A stretch of 64,000 nt of DNA from Pararhizobium sp. IMCC3301 (GTDB taxonomy: Bacteria > Pseudomonadota > Alphaproteobacteria > Rhizobiales > GCA-2746425), in contig NZ_CP132336.1 of the NCBI RefSeq assembly GCF_030758315.1, positions 3,005,001 to 3,069,000 on the forward strand. The letters run 5' to 3'. This document shows, one piece after another, positions 53,990 through 63,596 of the stretch. Within the stretch, counting starts at the first letter, position 1. The number at the start of each line of letters is the position of its first letter. The notes under the pieces were generated by a model. That model made no database searches. It saw only the letters and a list, made by a program, of their open reading frames with translations, and had not been told where the DNA came from. Made by a program: the position numbers and the translations under genes.

Positions 53990-56922
53990 GATGAAGTGTC
54001 CCTGGTCCATTCCTGGCCATAGCGCAGATCCTCGGGCGGCTCGCCCAGCACCTTGCGGGCTGCCAGATCGTCAAAGCCGGGACTGCTTTCCGGGCTCGAC
54101 TGGTCAGGATGTTTGCTGATCGAGACACGCAGATCATACCACGCCGCCTGGCCGGTGATCGGGTCGCTGTTGGCCCAGCGCAGGCCGTCGCCTTTTGGCG
54201 GCAGCAATTCGTGAATCAGGTGGTTGAGCAGAAAGCCCTTGGTGGCTTCCGGCGAGTCCGGCGACAGATTCCAGGCACCCTTGCGCTTGCCAATCGCATT
54301 CCAGGTCCACAAGGTCTTGTCATTGACCGCTTCCATCCGCGCGATCGGCACGCGGATCGAGGAATGCCAGGACGAAACCTTCGCCCAGTCGCCATCGACC
54401 AGGCCTTCCGCATCGCAAATCGAGCCTGGAACATACAGCACGTTTTTGGTGTGAATCTGGCGCAGCCAGGCATTCTGCGACCCCCAGGAATGATACATTG
54501 CTGCCGGTCGCTGGGTGATGGCGTGATAGGGATAATCCGCCAGATCCACACCGTCTTCCTCAAATGGCGCATACCAGACGGGCAGAGGGTCGAAACAGGT
54601 CTTGATCCGCTCCCTGTGGTGTGCCGGGGCAATCGGCTGGCGCAACCCTTCGGCACTGAGGCGGAATTTCTGCAGTTCCTCCACATAAAGCTGGAAGGTT
54701 ACGGGTTGCGGTGCATCGAAGAAACCCATCTCCACGGCAAAGTCCTGATAGGCCTTGTTGGCATGTTTGTAGAACCGTGCCTCTTCCGGCAGCTCCTTCG
54801 ACCAGAAAGCACCGTTTTTGATATAGGCATTGATCTGATCCGGATTTGGCGCTCCGCGGCCTTCCTGATCGCCATTCTCGCCACGAAAACCCGCCAGAGG
54901 CCCGATACCCGGCCGGCGCTGATGGTTGACGATATAATCCGCATAATCCTTGTAGAGCGGCTCCCCGGTGTCATTGACAAAACCCGGCAAATTGAGTTTT
55001 CCGCCAAGCTGAATCAGCGCGGACTGGAACCCGCGCACATCCCGGTCCGGTTCCACCACCGGCCAGCGAATGCTGTCATTCACCGAATCCGGTTCCGAAA
55101 TCGGTCGGTCCAGCAGCGAAATGCAGTCATGGCGTTCCAGATAAGTCGTATCCGGCAGCACCAGATCGGAATAGGCCACCATTTCACTGGCATAGGAATC
55201 GGAATAGATAATCTTCGGAATCTTGTACGCGCCGGTCTCATCCTTGTCGGTCAGCATGTCGATGACGGATTTGGTGTTCATCGACGAATTCCACGCCATA
55301 TTGGCCATATACATGAACAGCGTGTCGATCTTGTAGGGATCACCGGCATGGGCATTGGCGATCACCATATGCATCAGACCATGGGCCGACATCGGCGCAT
55401 CCCAGGAAAACGCCTTGTCGATGCGTGTCGGTTTGCCCTCGCCGTCAATCAGCAGATCCTCCGGGCCGCGCACATAACCAAGATGCGGACCGGCAAGGCC
55501 CTGCTTGGGATCAGATTCAAACCCGTTCGCACTCATGTGCTCAGGCTTGCCATGCGGCTTGGGATGAGCTGCCATAGGTTTTGGATAGGGTGGTTTTGAC
55601 CGGAAGCCGCCGGGACAGTCAATCGAGCCGATCAGAACCTGCAACACATGCAGCGCGCGAGTCGTCTGGAAGCCGTTCGAATGGGCCGAAATACCGCGCA
55701 TCGCATGCATCGAAACCGGGCGGCCGATGATCTTGTCGTGACGCTCGCCCGTCATGTCGGTCCAGGGCTGGTCGATGACGATTTCTTCTTCAAACGCAAC
55801 GCGGGCGATTTCGGCTGCCAGATCGCGGATCGTCTCGGCGGCAATGCCGGTCTTGGCGGCAACCGCTTCCGGCGCGTAATCGGGCACCATATACTTCTGC
55901 GCCATCAATTCCAGGACCGGCACGGCCTGTTTGCCGGCACCAATTGTGCAGCTGTCCGGCAGAGTCACAGAACCGCCCATGCGCGGTTTGACATTTTTTG
56001 TCTTGGTCGGCTGCACCGAGCCGTCAGCGACCAGAACCAGCGGTGTGCCGTTACCATCGCGCGCAATCAGACCATGATCCTTGTCGCCCGGGGCCTGCAC
56101 CACCAGCCAGGCGGCGTTGGTATAGCGGTTGAGATAATCCAGATCGATTTTGCGCAACCGGAATAATTCGTGAATCAGCGACAGGATCAGCAGGCCGTCG
56201 GTGCCCGGCTTTACGCCCAGCCAATTATCGGCAATCGAGGAATAACCGGTGCGCACCGGGTTGATCGAGACAAACCGCGCGCCACGGGATTTCAGTTTCG
56301 ACAGGCCCATCTTGATCGGGTTGCTGTCATGGTCCTCTGCCACACCGAACAGCAGAAACAGCTTTGTCCGGTCCCAGTCCGCAGAGCCGAATTCCCAGAA
56401 TGCACTGCCGATTGTATAGATGCCGGCGGCAGCCATGTTGACGGAACAGAACCCGCCATGGGCGGCATAATTTGGTGTGCCGAAATTCTGTGCCCAGAAA
56501 CTGGTCAGGGCCTGCGACTGGTCGCGTCCGGTAAAAAAGGCCAGTTTTTGCGGGTCCTTGCGCAGCGGGCCGAGCCATTCGGCGGCTTTGTCGAGAGCTT
56601 CCTCCCAGGAAATTTCCTTGAATTCATTGGAGCCGCGCGGACCGGTGCGCAGCAGCGGTTTTTTCAACCGGGCCGGAGACATGTGCTGCATGATCCCGGC
56701 AGCCCCCTTTGCGCACAGCACACCCTTGTTGACCGGATGATCGCGGTTGCCTTCAATGTAACGCACCTTGCCATCGCGCAGATGCACATTGATGCCGCAG
56801 CGGCAGGCACACATGTAGCAGGTGGTCTGCCGCATATCCTCGCCCACGGGGGCCGTTGTGGTGATGGTCCGGTCACCGACGCCACCGGTCAGATGTTGTG
56901 GGGCGGTCTCGCGCATGCTCAT
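53986..56922 (-). CDS. soeA: Molybdopterin oxidoreductase catalytic subunit (probable sulfite dehydrogenase SoeA)
   Basis: A 978-residue molybdopterin-guanine-dinucleotide enzyme of the DMSO reductase superfamily. An N-terminal [4Fe-4S] motif (CYMCACRCG, then a Cys in GVLCAKG) is present. No twin-arginine signal exists, so the enzyme should face the cytoplasm, as known for quinone-linked SoeABC and unlike periplasmic DmsA or PsrA types. A strong gggaggaag site precedes the ATG at 56922. SoeABC oxidises sulfite to sulfate. Other substrates in this family cannot be excluded. Confidence 0.78.
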   Translation of the reverse strand: MSMRETAPQHLTGGVGDRTITTTAPVGEDMRQTTCYMCACRCGINVHLRDGKVRYIEGNRDHPVNKGVLCAKGAAGIMQHMSPARLKKPLLRTGPRGSNEFKEISWEEALDKAAEWLGPLRKDPQKLAFFTGRDQSQALTSFWAQNFGTPNYAAHGGFCSVNMAAAGIYTIGSAFWEFGSADWDRTKLFLLFGVAEDHDSNPIKMGLSKLKSRGARFVSINPVRTGYSSIADNWLGVKPGTDGLLILSLIHELFRLRKIDLDYLNRYTNAAWLVVQAPGDKDHGLIARDGNGTPLVLVADGSVQPTKTKNVKPRMGGSVTLPDSCTIGAGKQAVPVLELMAQKYMVPDYAPEAVAAKTGIAAETIRDLAAEIARVAFEEEIVIDQPWTDMTGERHDKIIGRPVSMHAMRGISAHSNGFQTTRALHVLQVLIGSIDCPGGFRSKPPYPKPMAAHPKPHGKPEHMSANGFESDPKQGLAGPHLGYVRGPEDLLIDGEGKPTRIDKAFSWDAPMSAHGLMHMVIANAHAGDPYKIDTLFMYMANMAWNSSMNTKSVIDMLTDKDETGAYKIPKIIYSDSYASEMVAYSDLVLPDTTYLERHDCISLLDRPISEPDSVNDSIRWPVVEPDRDVRGFQSALIQLGGKLNLPGFVNDTGEPLYKDYADYIVNHQRRPGIGPLAGFRGENGDQEGRGAPNPDQINAYIKNGAFWSKELPEEARFYKHANKAYQDFAVEMGFFDAPQPVTFQLYVEELQKFRLSAEGLRQPIAPAHHRERIKTCFDPLPVWYAPFEEDGVDLADYPYHAITQRPAAMYHSWGSQNAWLRQIHTKNVLYVPGSICDAEGLVDGDWAKVSSWHSSIRVPIARMEAVNDKTLWTWNAIGKRKGAWNLSPDSPEATKGFLLNHLIHELLPPKGDGLRWANSDPITGQAAWYDLRVSISKHPDQSSPESSPGFDDLAARKVLGEPPEDLRYGQEWTRDTSS

Positions 56923-57118
56923 ATAAATTCTTCCTCCCTGCCCAAGTGTTATCTGCACCGGGTTGGAATATCAAACATTTAATTGCCAATTATTAAGACT
57001 TACAGTCTCATAAAATGGCAGAAAAAGACAAATTGACAGTTCGTCAGATAGGGATCTGAAGAAGCTGTTAACCTGTCTTATATAAGATTGAAACAGTCAA
57101 TTCATCAAATCAGGCGCA

Positions 57119-58252
57119 ATGTCAACGCAGAACCCCCTAACCATCATTCATCTGGTGCGTGCGCCGATTGGCGGAATTTTCCGGCATCTGGCCGATCTGG
57201 CGTTGGCACAGGCCGGGCAGGGGCACAGGGTCGGAATTGTCTGTGACCGCCTCACCGGTGGTCCATTCGAGGACGCCCACATTGAACAGTTGCAGGCGTT
57301 GCTTCCGCTCGGCGTCACTCGCCTGGCAATGCCGCGCGCGGTCGGACCATCCGACCTGCGCGCTTTCATCAGTGTCCTGAAAGCCCTGCGCAAGGTCAGG
57401 CCGGATGTGCTGCACTGTCATGGATCCAAGGGCGGCGTCTACGGCCGCTTTGCCCGCGCCAGCGGTGGGCTTGGGAAACCAACGGTGGTGTTTTACGCCC
57501 CCCATGGCGGCAGTCTGCATTATCCCAAAGCCAGCCGGGAAGGCCGGCTCTATTTTGCTATGGAACGGTTGCTGGAGCGCTGGACCAGCGCACTGATTCA
57601 TGTCAGCGCCTATGAGCAGCGCACCTACAGCGAAAAAGTCGGCGCCCCGTCATGCCGGGCGGCAGTGATTCACAACGGCATTGGCGAGCCGGAACTGCTG
57701 CCCGTTACCCCTGGTAGCGACGCGCGGGATTTTCTGTTTATCGGCATGTTGCGCGATCTGAAAGGCGTCGATCTGTATATCGATGCGATGCATGAATTGA
57801 ACCGCCAGGCACCCGCTACAGCCTGGATTGTCGGAGATGGCGCTGAGGAGGACAAAGCGCGCTACCGCCAGATGGTCGCACAGCGCGGACTGGCAGATCT
57901 TGTCTCGTTCCATCCCTCAATGCCTGCACGCCAGGCGTTTGCCATGGCCCGCGCGATTGTCGTGCCATCGCGTGCCGAATCGCTGCCCTATATCGTTCTG
58001 GAAGCCGCCGGCGCCAGCATTCCGATGATCTGCACGAATGTCGGCGGCATCAGTGAAATTTACGGCGAACAGGCCGATGCTCTGGTCAATCCGGAATTGC
58101 CCGACATCACAAAGGCGATGCGTACATTACAGCAAGCCGGATTCCGCTCCGATCAGATCGCGCCGCTCCATGAACGGGTCGCGAACGGGTTTTCGATCCG
58201 CCTTATGGAGCAGCACATTATGCAACTTTACCGCTCGGCACTGGACCTTTAA
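57119..58252 (+). CDS. Glycosyltransferase family 4 (GT-B) protein
   Basis: A 377-residue GT-B enzyme. The N-terminal glycine-rich segment (HLVRAPIGGIFRHL) and the C-terminal EX7E-like segment around VPSRAESLPYIVLEAAGA are typical of GT4. It probably adds sugars to a cell-surface polysaccharide. It stands alone between the sulfite dehydrogenase operon (divergent) and ppk2 (convergent); no cluster is visible. Confidence 0.85.
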   Translation: MSTQNPLTIIHLVRAPIGGIFRHLADLALAQAGQGHRVGIVCDRLTGGPFEDAHIEQLQALLPLGVTRLAMPRAVGPSDLRAFISVLKALRKVRPDVLHCHGSKGGVYGRFARASGGLGKPTVVFYAPHGGSLHYPKASREGRLYFAMERLLERWTSALIHVSAYEQRTYSEKVGAPSCRAAVIHNGIGEPELLPVTPGSDARDFLFIGMLRDLKGVDLYIDAMHELNRQAPATAWIVGDGAEEDKARYRQMVAQRGLADLVSFHPSMPARQAFAMARAIVVPSRAESLPYIVLEAAGASIPMICTNVGGISEIYGEQADALVNPELPDITKAMRTLQQAGFRSDQIAPLHERVANGFSIRLMEQHIMQLYRSALDL

Positions 58253-58273
58253 AGCCCATTTGAAAAGCCTGCT

Positions 58274-59167
58274 TTAATCGTCAAAATCCATGGCTTCATG
58301 CAGACGCAGAAAATCTGGCCCCTGGCCAAGAATGAGCGGGTCAATCTTGCCAATCGCTGACAAATCCTTGCCATCATAATCAAGATTGGCCAGCACGTGC
58401 CGGATGCTGTTGAGCCGCGCCCGCCTTTTGTCGTTGGAGCGCACAATTGTCCATGGTGTCGATGCTGTATGGGTCATTTTAAGCATCAGATTGCGCTTTT
58501 CGGTATAGTCACCCCATTTGTCGAGCGATGCCACGTCCATGGGAGACAATTTCCATTGCTTCAGCGGATCATGGGCCCGGTCGTGAAACCGTTTCATCTG
58601 CATTTCGCGCCCGATATTCAGCCAGAATTTGAATAGATGAATGTTTTCATCAACCAGCATCTGCTCGAATTTCGGCGCTTCCTGGAGGAAAATCCGGTGC
58701 TGTTCCGGTGTGCAAAAGCCCATCACCGGTTCAACACCGGCGCGGTTGTACCAGGAGCGGTCGAACAGAACCAGTTCTCCGCTACTCGGCAGATGCGCGA
58801 TGTATCGCTGAAAATACCACTGTCCTTGCTCCCGCTCTGTCGGTTTTGGAAGCGCTGCAATGCGGGCGTTCCGGGGGTTGAGGTAAGCCCGTATGGCATT
58901 GATGGTTCCACCCTTTCCGGCAGCATCGCGCCCCTCGAATACCAGCACCAGTCTGGCTCCGGTATCCTGTGCCCAGGCTTGGACCTTGACGAGTTCGATC
59001 TGCAAAACCCGCAACGCACGCTCATATTTCTTGCGTGATAATTTATCGCTGTAGGGATAATTGCCGCTCTGCATCGCAGCGCCTTTGATCTGCGAAGCCA
59101 GCTTGGGATTGTCCAGATCAAAATTGTCCCGAAGGGGGTCACCGGAAGACGATTTATCGTTAGCCAT
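58274..59167 (-). CDS. ppk2: Polyphosphate kinase 2
   Basis: A 297-residue PPK2 kinase. Walker [10 protein letters not shown] and the lid/Walker B segment ([11 protein letters not shown]) are present. Class I PPK2 enzymes use polyphosphate to phosphorylate GDP or ADP, or the reverse. It is encoded beside the PHO-box-controlled phoR, which fits a phosphate-storage link, although it is on the opposite strand. Confidence 0.94.
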   Translation of the reverse strand: MANDKSSSGDPLRDNFDLDNPKLASQIKGAAMQSGNYPYSDKLSRKKYERALRVLQIELVKVQAWAQDTGARLVLVFEGRDAAGKGGTINAIRAYLNPRNARIAALPKPTEREQGQWYFQRYIAHLPSSGELVLFDRSWYNRAGVEPVMGFCTPEQHRIFLQEAPKFEQMLVDENIHLFKFWLNIGREMQMKRFHDRAHDPLKQWKLSPMDVASLDKWGDYTEKRNLMLKMTHTASTPWTIVRSNDKRRARLNSIRHVLANLDYDGKDLSAIGKIDPLILGQGPDFLRLHEAMDFDD

Positions 59168-59257
59168 ATGGGTCCTCGAATAATGTCAGCTTTGCCACGC
59201 TAGCGGATTGTCGGGTTTGTCACAATGAGGCCTGAACCGTCGGTGCGGCGGTGGTGA

Positions 59258-59275
59258 GTGTCATAAATCTGAAAT
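59258..59275 (+). promoter_or_regulatory. PHO box upstream of phoR
   Basis: gtgtcat-aaat-ctgaaat: two 7-base half sites 11 bases apart, close to the CTGTCAT consensus, 68 bases before the phoR ATG. The second half site is weaker. Binding by PhoB would give autoregulation. Confidence 0.72.
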
Positions 59276-59343
59276 AACTTTGCCACAATAGAGTTTTCCT
59301 TCAATGTCTGTTGCAAGTTTCCATTCATGGAGGATTGGCCATC

Positions 59344-60708
59344 ATGGCTGCCGAGCCCCCGCTTTCAGATGCGGAAATCGAAAACAATGCGCTCCTGACC
59401 CGGCTGCTGGATCAGCGCTGGGCTGTGATCGTCGCCTGTGTCGGAGTGCTGGCCTTCTGGCTGCGCGGCGATGTAACCCCTTTTGCCGGCATTCTGTTTC
59501 TTTTGGCGCTGGGCGCGGCAACCATGGTGGAGCCGGTCGCAAGCCAGCGCCGCCGCCGCCTCAATGCCTTGCGGACCGCACGCGCAGTGGCACAGCAGTC
59601 GGTCTGGCCGGATCCATCGACCAAACGGGTCATTGCATCGCTGACGGTGCCCACGCTGCTGGTCGACAGCGAAGGGGTCGTACGTTTTCTCAATAAAGCC
59701 ACCATATCAAACTTGGGTGACATCAGGCCCGGCCAGCCCATGGCTCTGCATTTTCGCCAGCGCAATCTCGTCGCTGCGCTGGCCAGGGTTATGGAAACCA
59801 ATCAGCCCGAGCAACTGGAATACATTGAACGCTTCCCGGTCGAGCGTTGGTTCAGTGTCGATTTAAGCCCATTGCGGTTTGACACTGACGCGGCAGTTCC
59901 GCTAACCGCGACGCCGCAATTTCTGCTGGTCCAGTTTCAGGATTTAAGCGCACAGAAGCGCATAGAGCGGATGCGGGTGGATTTTATTGCCAATGCCAGT
60001 CATGAATTGCGCACGCCGCTGGCGTCCATGTCGGGGTTCATCGAAACGCTGCTGGGACCGGCCCGGAATGATGAGACTGCGAGACTGCGCTTTCTCAACA
60101 TTATGCGCGAGCAATCTCAGCGCATGTCTCGGCTGATTGATGATCTTCTGTCGCTCAGCCGAATCGAAATGAAGGCACATTTAAAGCCAACTGATCCGGT
60201 CGACCTTGGACCTTTGATTGGTCATGTGGCGGATACGCTGGCACCGCTGGCCCGTGACAATGACGTCAAGCTGGTTCTTGGTACCTGGGATGATCCTGTC
60301 ATCGTGTCTGGTGCTCAGGACGAATTGGTTCAGGTTTTCAGCAATCTGATTGAAAATGCTATCAAATATGGCGCATCAGGCCAGCGTGTCGAGATTGACT
60401 TCCTTGCAGAAACAGAAACCAGGGGACCTGCCACAACCATCCGCGATTTCGGCCCCGGTATTGCGTCCGAACATGTGCCGCGTCTGACAGAACGATTCTA
60501 TCGCGCCGATGTGGAGACCAGCCGGCAAAAACAGGGCACCGGACTTGGACTTGCCATCGTCAAGCATATCCTGAACCGTCATAGCGCCACCCTTCACATA
60601 AAAACCGAAGCCGGCAAGGGCGCGGCCTTCACAGTGCAGTTTCCCCGCCGGACAGCGTCAGCGGCGGCTGAAAAAATGGCCAAAAGCGATGGCATTTCGG
60701 AAAACTGA
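59344..60708 (+). CDS. phoR: Phosphate-regulon sensor histidine kinase PhoR
   Basis: A 454-residue kinase with N-terminal membrane helices (about residues 25-65), a PAS-like region (VPTLLVDSEGVV) and kinase motifs: H-box NASHELRTPLASM, N-box (LIENAIKYG), G1 (DFGPGI) and G2 (GTGLGLA). There is no large periplasmic sensor domain, consistent with PhoR sensing through the Pst complex and PhoU. The ATG at 59344 follows a ggagg site. Confidence 0.93.
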   Translation: MAAEPPLSDAEIENNALLTRLLDQRWAVIVACVGVLAFWLRGDVTPFAGILFLLALGAATMVEPVASQRRRRLNALRTARAVAQQSVWPDPSTKRVIASLTVPTLLVDSEGVVRFLNKATISNLGDIRPGQPMALHFRQRNLVAALARVMETNQPEQLEYIERFPVERWFSVDLSPLRFDTDAAVPLTATPQFLLVQFQDLSAQKRIERMRVDFIANASHELRTPLASMSGFIETLLGPARNDETARLRFLNIMREQSQRMSRLIDDLLSLSRIEMKAHLKPTDPVDLGPLIGHVADTLAPLARDNDVKLVLGTWDDPVIVSGAQDELVQVFSNLIENAIKYGASGQRVEIDFLAETETRGPATTIRDFGPGIASEHVPRLTERFYRADVETSRQKQGTGLGLAIVKHILNRHSATLHIKTEAGKGAAFTVQFPRRTASAAAEKMAKSDGISEN

Positions 60709-61062
60709 TATTTTTCAAGGGTATGGATTGTCATCTAATTGATACAAAAATGCCATAGAAGCATCACTGCGTCTGGCTAGATTGCTGGGCGGCAGGTGGC
60801 AGTTGTCCGATCATTATGCACGGACCGCCACTGTCCTGCGTAATTCTTGTTTTCAGAGCCTGGCTGACACGAGCCTGGCCGGGTCGCTGGCAAGTCCTTG
60901 GCAGATTACTGGCTGGCTGATTACTGGATGGCAGGTCACTTGAATGAATATAATAGGCGCTGTTGCTCTATACCCGGCAAGCCCGCATCTTTGAGCACGT
61001 CCGGTAACCTGTTAAGCCGGTAGCCTGTTAAGCCGGTAACCCGTTAAGAAGGAACCTTGGAC
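60709..61062. repeat. Gap between phoR and pstB with a 16-bp tandem repeat
   Basis: The pstC and pstA genes that usually lie here are absent. At 61001-61048 three 16-base units (ccggtaacctgttaag and close variants) stand in tandem, ending 14 bases before the pstB ATG, partly overlapping its ribosome site region. Earlier bases have looser gattactgg repeats. No PHO box or gene was found here. Confidence 0.75.
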
Positions 61063-61881
61063 ATGGAGACTTCTGTGCAAACCATGAGCAGCAAAAATGA
61101 AAGCGCCGCTTTGACCAATGCGCCGCGGGTCAAGATGAAGGGTGAGAAGGTCAACGTGTTCTACGGTGAAAAGCAGGCGCTTTTCGACGTTGATCTGGAA
61201 ATTCCGGAGCATCGGGTCACATCATTGATCGGACCGTCAGGCTGCGGCAAATCCACATTTTTGCGCTGCCTCAATCGCATGAATGACACCATCGATATCT
61301 GCCGGGTGAAGGGCGATATCACGCTTGATGGCAAGGATATTTACGATTCCGCCGTGGACGTGGTTGAACTGCGCGCACGGGTCGGCATGGTTTTCCAGAA
61401 ACCGAATCCGTTTCCAAAATCCATCTTTGAAAATGTCGCTTATGGCCCGAAGATTCACGGGCTTGCAAGCAGCAAGGAGGAGTTGGAGGCAATGGTGGTC
61501 GAAAGCCTGCAAAAGGCAGGCCTGTTTGAAGAGGTGAAGGACCGTCTTGACGAACCGGGAACCGGCCTCTCCGGCGGCCAGCAACAGCGCCTGTGCATTG
61601 CGCGCGCCATTGCTGTCAGTCCCGAAGTCATCCTGATGGACGAACCCTGTTCCGCACTCGATCCCATTGCCACGGCCAAAGTGGAAGAGCTGATTGATGA
61701 ATTGCGTAATAATTACACGATTGTCATCGTTACTCACTCCATGCAACAGGCCGCAAGGGTGTCTCAACGGACCGCGTTTTTCCATCTTGGCAATCTGGTT
61801 GAAGAAGGTGTGACCGACGATATCTTCACCAATCCAGGGGACAAGCGGACCCAGGATTACATCACTGGCCGGTTCGGGTAA
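61063..61881 (+). CDS. pstB: Phosphate ABC transporter ATP-binding protein PstB
   Basis: A 272-residue ATPase. Walker [10 protein letters not shown], signature LSGGQQQRL and Walker [12 protein letters not shown] with PstB-typical CLNRMND and KPNPFPKSI segments. It powers phosphate import and relays phosphate status to PhoR. It precedes phoU by 20 bases. The ATG at 61063 follows aagga. Confidence 0.96.
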   Translation: METSVQTMSSKNESAALTNAPRVKMKGEKVNVFYGEKQALFDVDLEIPEHRVTSLIGPSGCGKSTFLRCLNRMNDTIDICRVKGDITLDGKDIYDSAVDVVELRARVGMVFQKPNPFPKSIFENVAYGPKIHGLASSKEELEAMVVESLQKAGLFEEVKDRLDEPGTGLSGGQQQRLCIARAIAVSPEVILMDEPCSALDPIATAKVEELIDELRNNYTIVIVTHSMQQAARVSQRTAFFHLGNLVEEGVTDDIFTNPGDKRTQDYITGRFG

Positions 61882-61901
61882 CACTGGGTAAGGACGCTAA
61901 A

Positions 61902-62612
61902 ATGGCTGATCATACAGTTACAGCATATGATGAGGAACTGCAGGCACTGGCAAAATATATTGCCGAGATGGGTGGGATTGCAGAGAGCATGATCGTGGAT
62001 GCGTTGCAGGCATTGCTGCGCGCTGATCCTGTTCTCGCCCGCAAAGTCATCACAGATGACAAGGACCTCGACAATCTGCAGCGCAAGGTCGAGGATGACG
62101 CAATCCGCACCATCGCCAAACGCCAGCCAATGGCATCCGATTTGCGCGAAATTATTGCATCCCTGCGCATTTCCAATGATCTGGAGCGTTGCGGAGACCT
62201 GGCCAAGAATATCGCCAAACGCGCCATCGCAATCGAGGGCGTTGTTCAGCCTTCAAAACTCATTCACGGCATTGAACATATGGCGGAACTGGCCCAGGCC
62301 CAGTTGACAAAAGTTCTGGATGCCTATGTCGCCAGAGATGTCGGCAAAGCGGAAATGGTGTGGCAGAACGATAGCGAAATCGATGCCATGTATACCTCGC
62401 TGTTCCGCGAATTGCTGACTTACATGATGGAAGATCCGCGCAATATCTCATATTGCACCCATCTGCTGTTCTGCGCCAAAAATGTCGAGCGGATCGGCGA
62501 TCACGCCACCAATATTGCAGAGACAGTCATCTATCAGGTTACCGGCGTCCAGTTGGAGGATGAGCGGCCCAAGGGTGACAACAGCGCAATCCACGTGGTG
62601 GAGCAGCCATGA
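61902..62612 (+). CDS. phoU: Phosphate-signalling regulator PhoU
   Basis: A 236-residue all-helical protein with two PhoU repeats, each holding the metal-binding E/D-x3-D type motif (for example IARRAIAIE-like segment NDLERCGDLAKNIAKRA and NVERIGDHATNIAE). PhoU links the Pst transporter to PhoR and keeps the regulon off in excess phosphate. It lies between pstB and phoB. Confidence 0.95.
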   Translation: MADHTVTAYDEELQALAKYIAEMGGIAESMIVDALQALLRADPVLARKVITDDKDLDNLQRKVEDDAIRTIAKRQPMASDLREIIASLRISNDLERCGDLAKNIAKRAIAIEGVVQPSKLIHGIEHMAELAQAQLTKVLDAYVARDVGKAEMVWQNDSEIDAMYTSLFRELLTYMMEDPRNISYCTHLLFCAKNVERIGDHATNIAETVIYQVTGVQLEDERPKGDNSAIHVVEQP

Positions 62613-62656
62613 AAAAGAACCTGCCGCAACCTGCTTTTGCCTGAGGAGACCCCGCA

Positions 62657-63355
62657 ATGGCTGCCCCAAATATCCTTGTTGTCGAGGACGAAGAATCACT
62701 CAGTCTGCTTTTGCGTTACAATCTGGAAAGCGAAGGCTACCAGGTCGACGTGTCTGAACGCGGCGATGATGCCGAACTGAAATTGCGCGAGGCAGTTCCT
62801 GATCTGCTGCTTTTGGACTGGATGCTGCCGGGCCTGTCGGGCATTGAATTGTGCCGCCGCCTGCGTGCGCGTGATGAAACACGCAATCTGCCTGTTATCA
62901 TGTTGACCGCACGCGGCGAGGAAACCGAGCGCATACGCGGATTGTCCACCGGGGCCGATGATTATGTGGTGAAGCCGTTTTCCGTGCCCGAACTGATGGC
63001 ACGAGTGAAAGCGATGCTGCGCCGCGCCAAGCCGGAAGTGGTCTCACGGCTGCTGCGCACGGGCGATCTGGAGATGGACCGCGAGACCCACCGCGTACAT
63101 CGCGCGACACGCGAAATCCACCTGGGCCCGACAGAATTCAAATTGCTGGAATTCTTTTTACAAAGCCCCGGCCGCGTCTTTTCGCGCGAGCAGCTTCTGG
63201 ATGGCGTCTGGGGCCATGATGTCTATGTCGATGAGCGCACCGTCGATGTCCATGTCGGCCGCTTGCGCAAAGCCATCAATAAAGGCCGCGCCAAAGACCC
63301 GATCCGAACCGTGCGCGGGGCCGGTTATTCACTGGATGATCAGTTCCGGGACTAG
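62657..63355 (+). CDS. phoB: Phosphate-regulon response regulator PhoB
   Basis: A 232-residue OmpR-family regulator: receiver domain with phospho-acceptor Asp in LLLDWMLPG, and a C-terminal winged helix (SREQLLDGVWGHDVYVDERTVDVHVGRLRK). It binds PHO boxes such as those before phoR and pstS. It is the end of the pstB-phoU-phoB run. Confidence 0.96.
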   Translation: MAAPNILVVEDEESLSLLLRYNLESEGYQVDVSERGDDAELKLREAVPDLLLLDWMLPGLSGIELCRRLRARDETRNLPVIMLTARGEETERIRGLSTGADDYVVKPFSVPELMARVKAMLRRAKPEVVSRLLRTGDLEMDRETHRVHRATREIHLGPTEFKLLEFFLQSPGRVFSREQLLDGVWGHDVYVDERTVDVHVGRLRKAINKGRAKDPIRTVRGAGYSLDDQFRD

Positions 63356-63490
63356 AGCGCGTTCAGGCGCGGCTGATCGTTGCCAGCAAACGCCGCAACC
63401 GCAGGCAAAGAGCCGCAAAACACAAGAAGTCGGTGCCCGTTACCGACAACCGGCTGCATCAGGTCAGTCGATTTTATCACACGCGGCCTG

Positions 63491-63519
63491 GTGTCATAAA
63501 TCTGTAACAAAACTGTTAC
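63491..63519 (+). promoter_or_regulatory. Triple-half-site PHO box upstream of pstS
   Basis: gtgtcat-aaat-ctgtaac-aaaa-ctgttac: three 7-base direct half sites spaced exactly 11 bases apart, matching the CTGTCAT-type repeat of PhoB operators. It lies 78 bases before the pstS ATG. The rest of the phoB-pstS gap holds no gene. Confidence 0.88.
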
Positions 63520-63596
63520 ATCCATGACACTCGGCAGGAGTACTCGAACAGTCAGGTCGTAGACAGACGATCACTAATGAAACCCAAGGAGTTTCC

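Noticed and set aside
54109-55599. A 496-codon plus-strand open frame opposite soeA
   Set aside because: Composition is that of a reverse-frame shadow; soeA motifs on the other strand are unambiguous.
53986-56922. DmsABC dimethyl sulfoxide reductase or polysulfide reductase
   Set aside because: No twin-arginine signal on the large subunit and overall resemblance to SoeA; left as probable, not certain.
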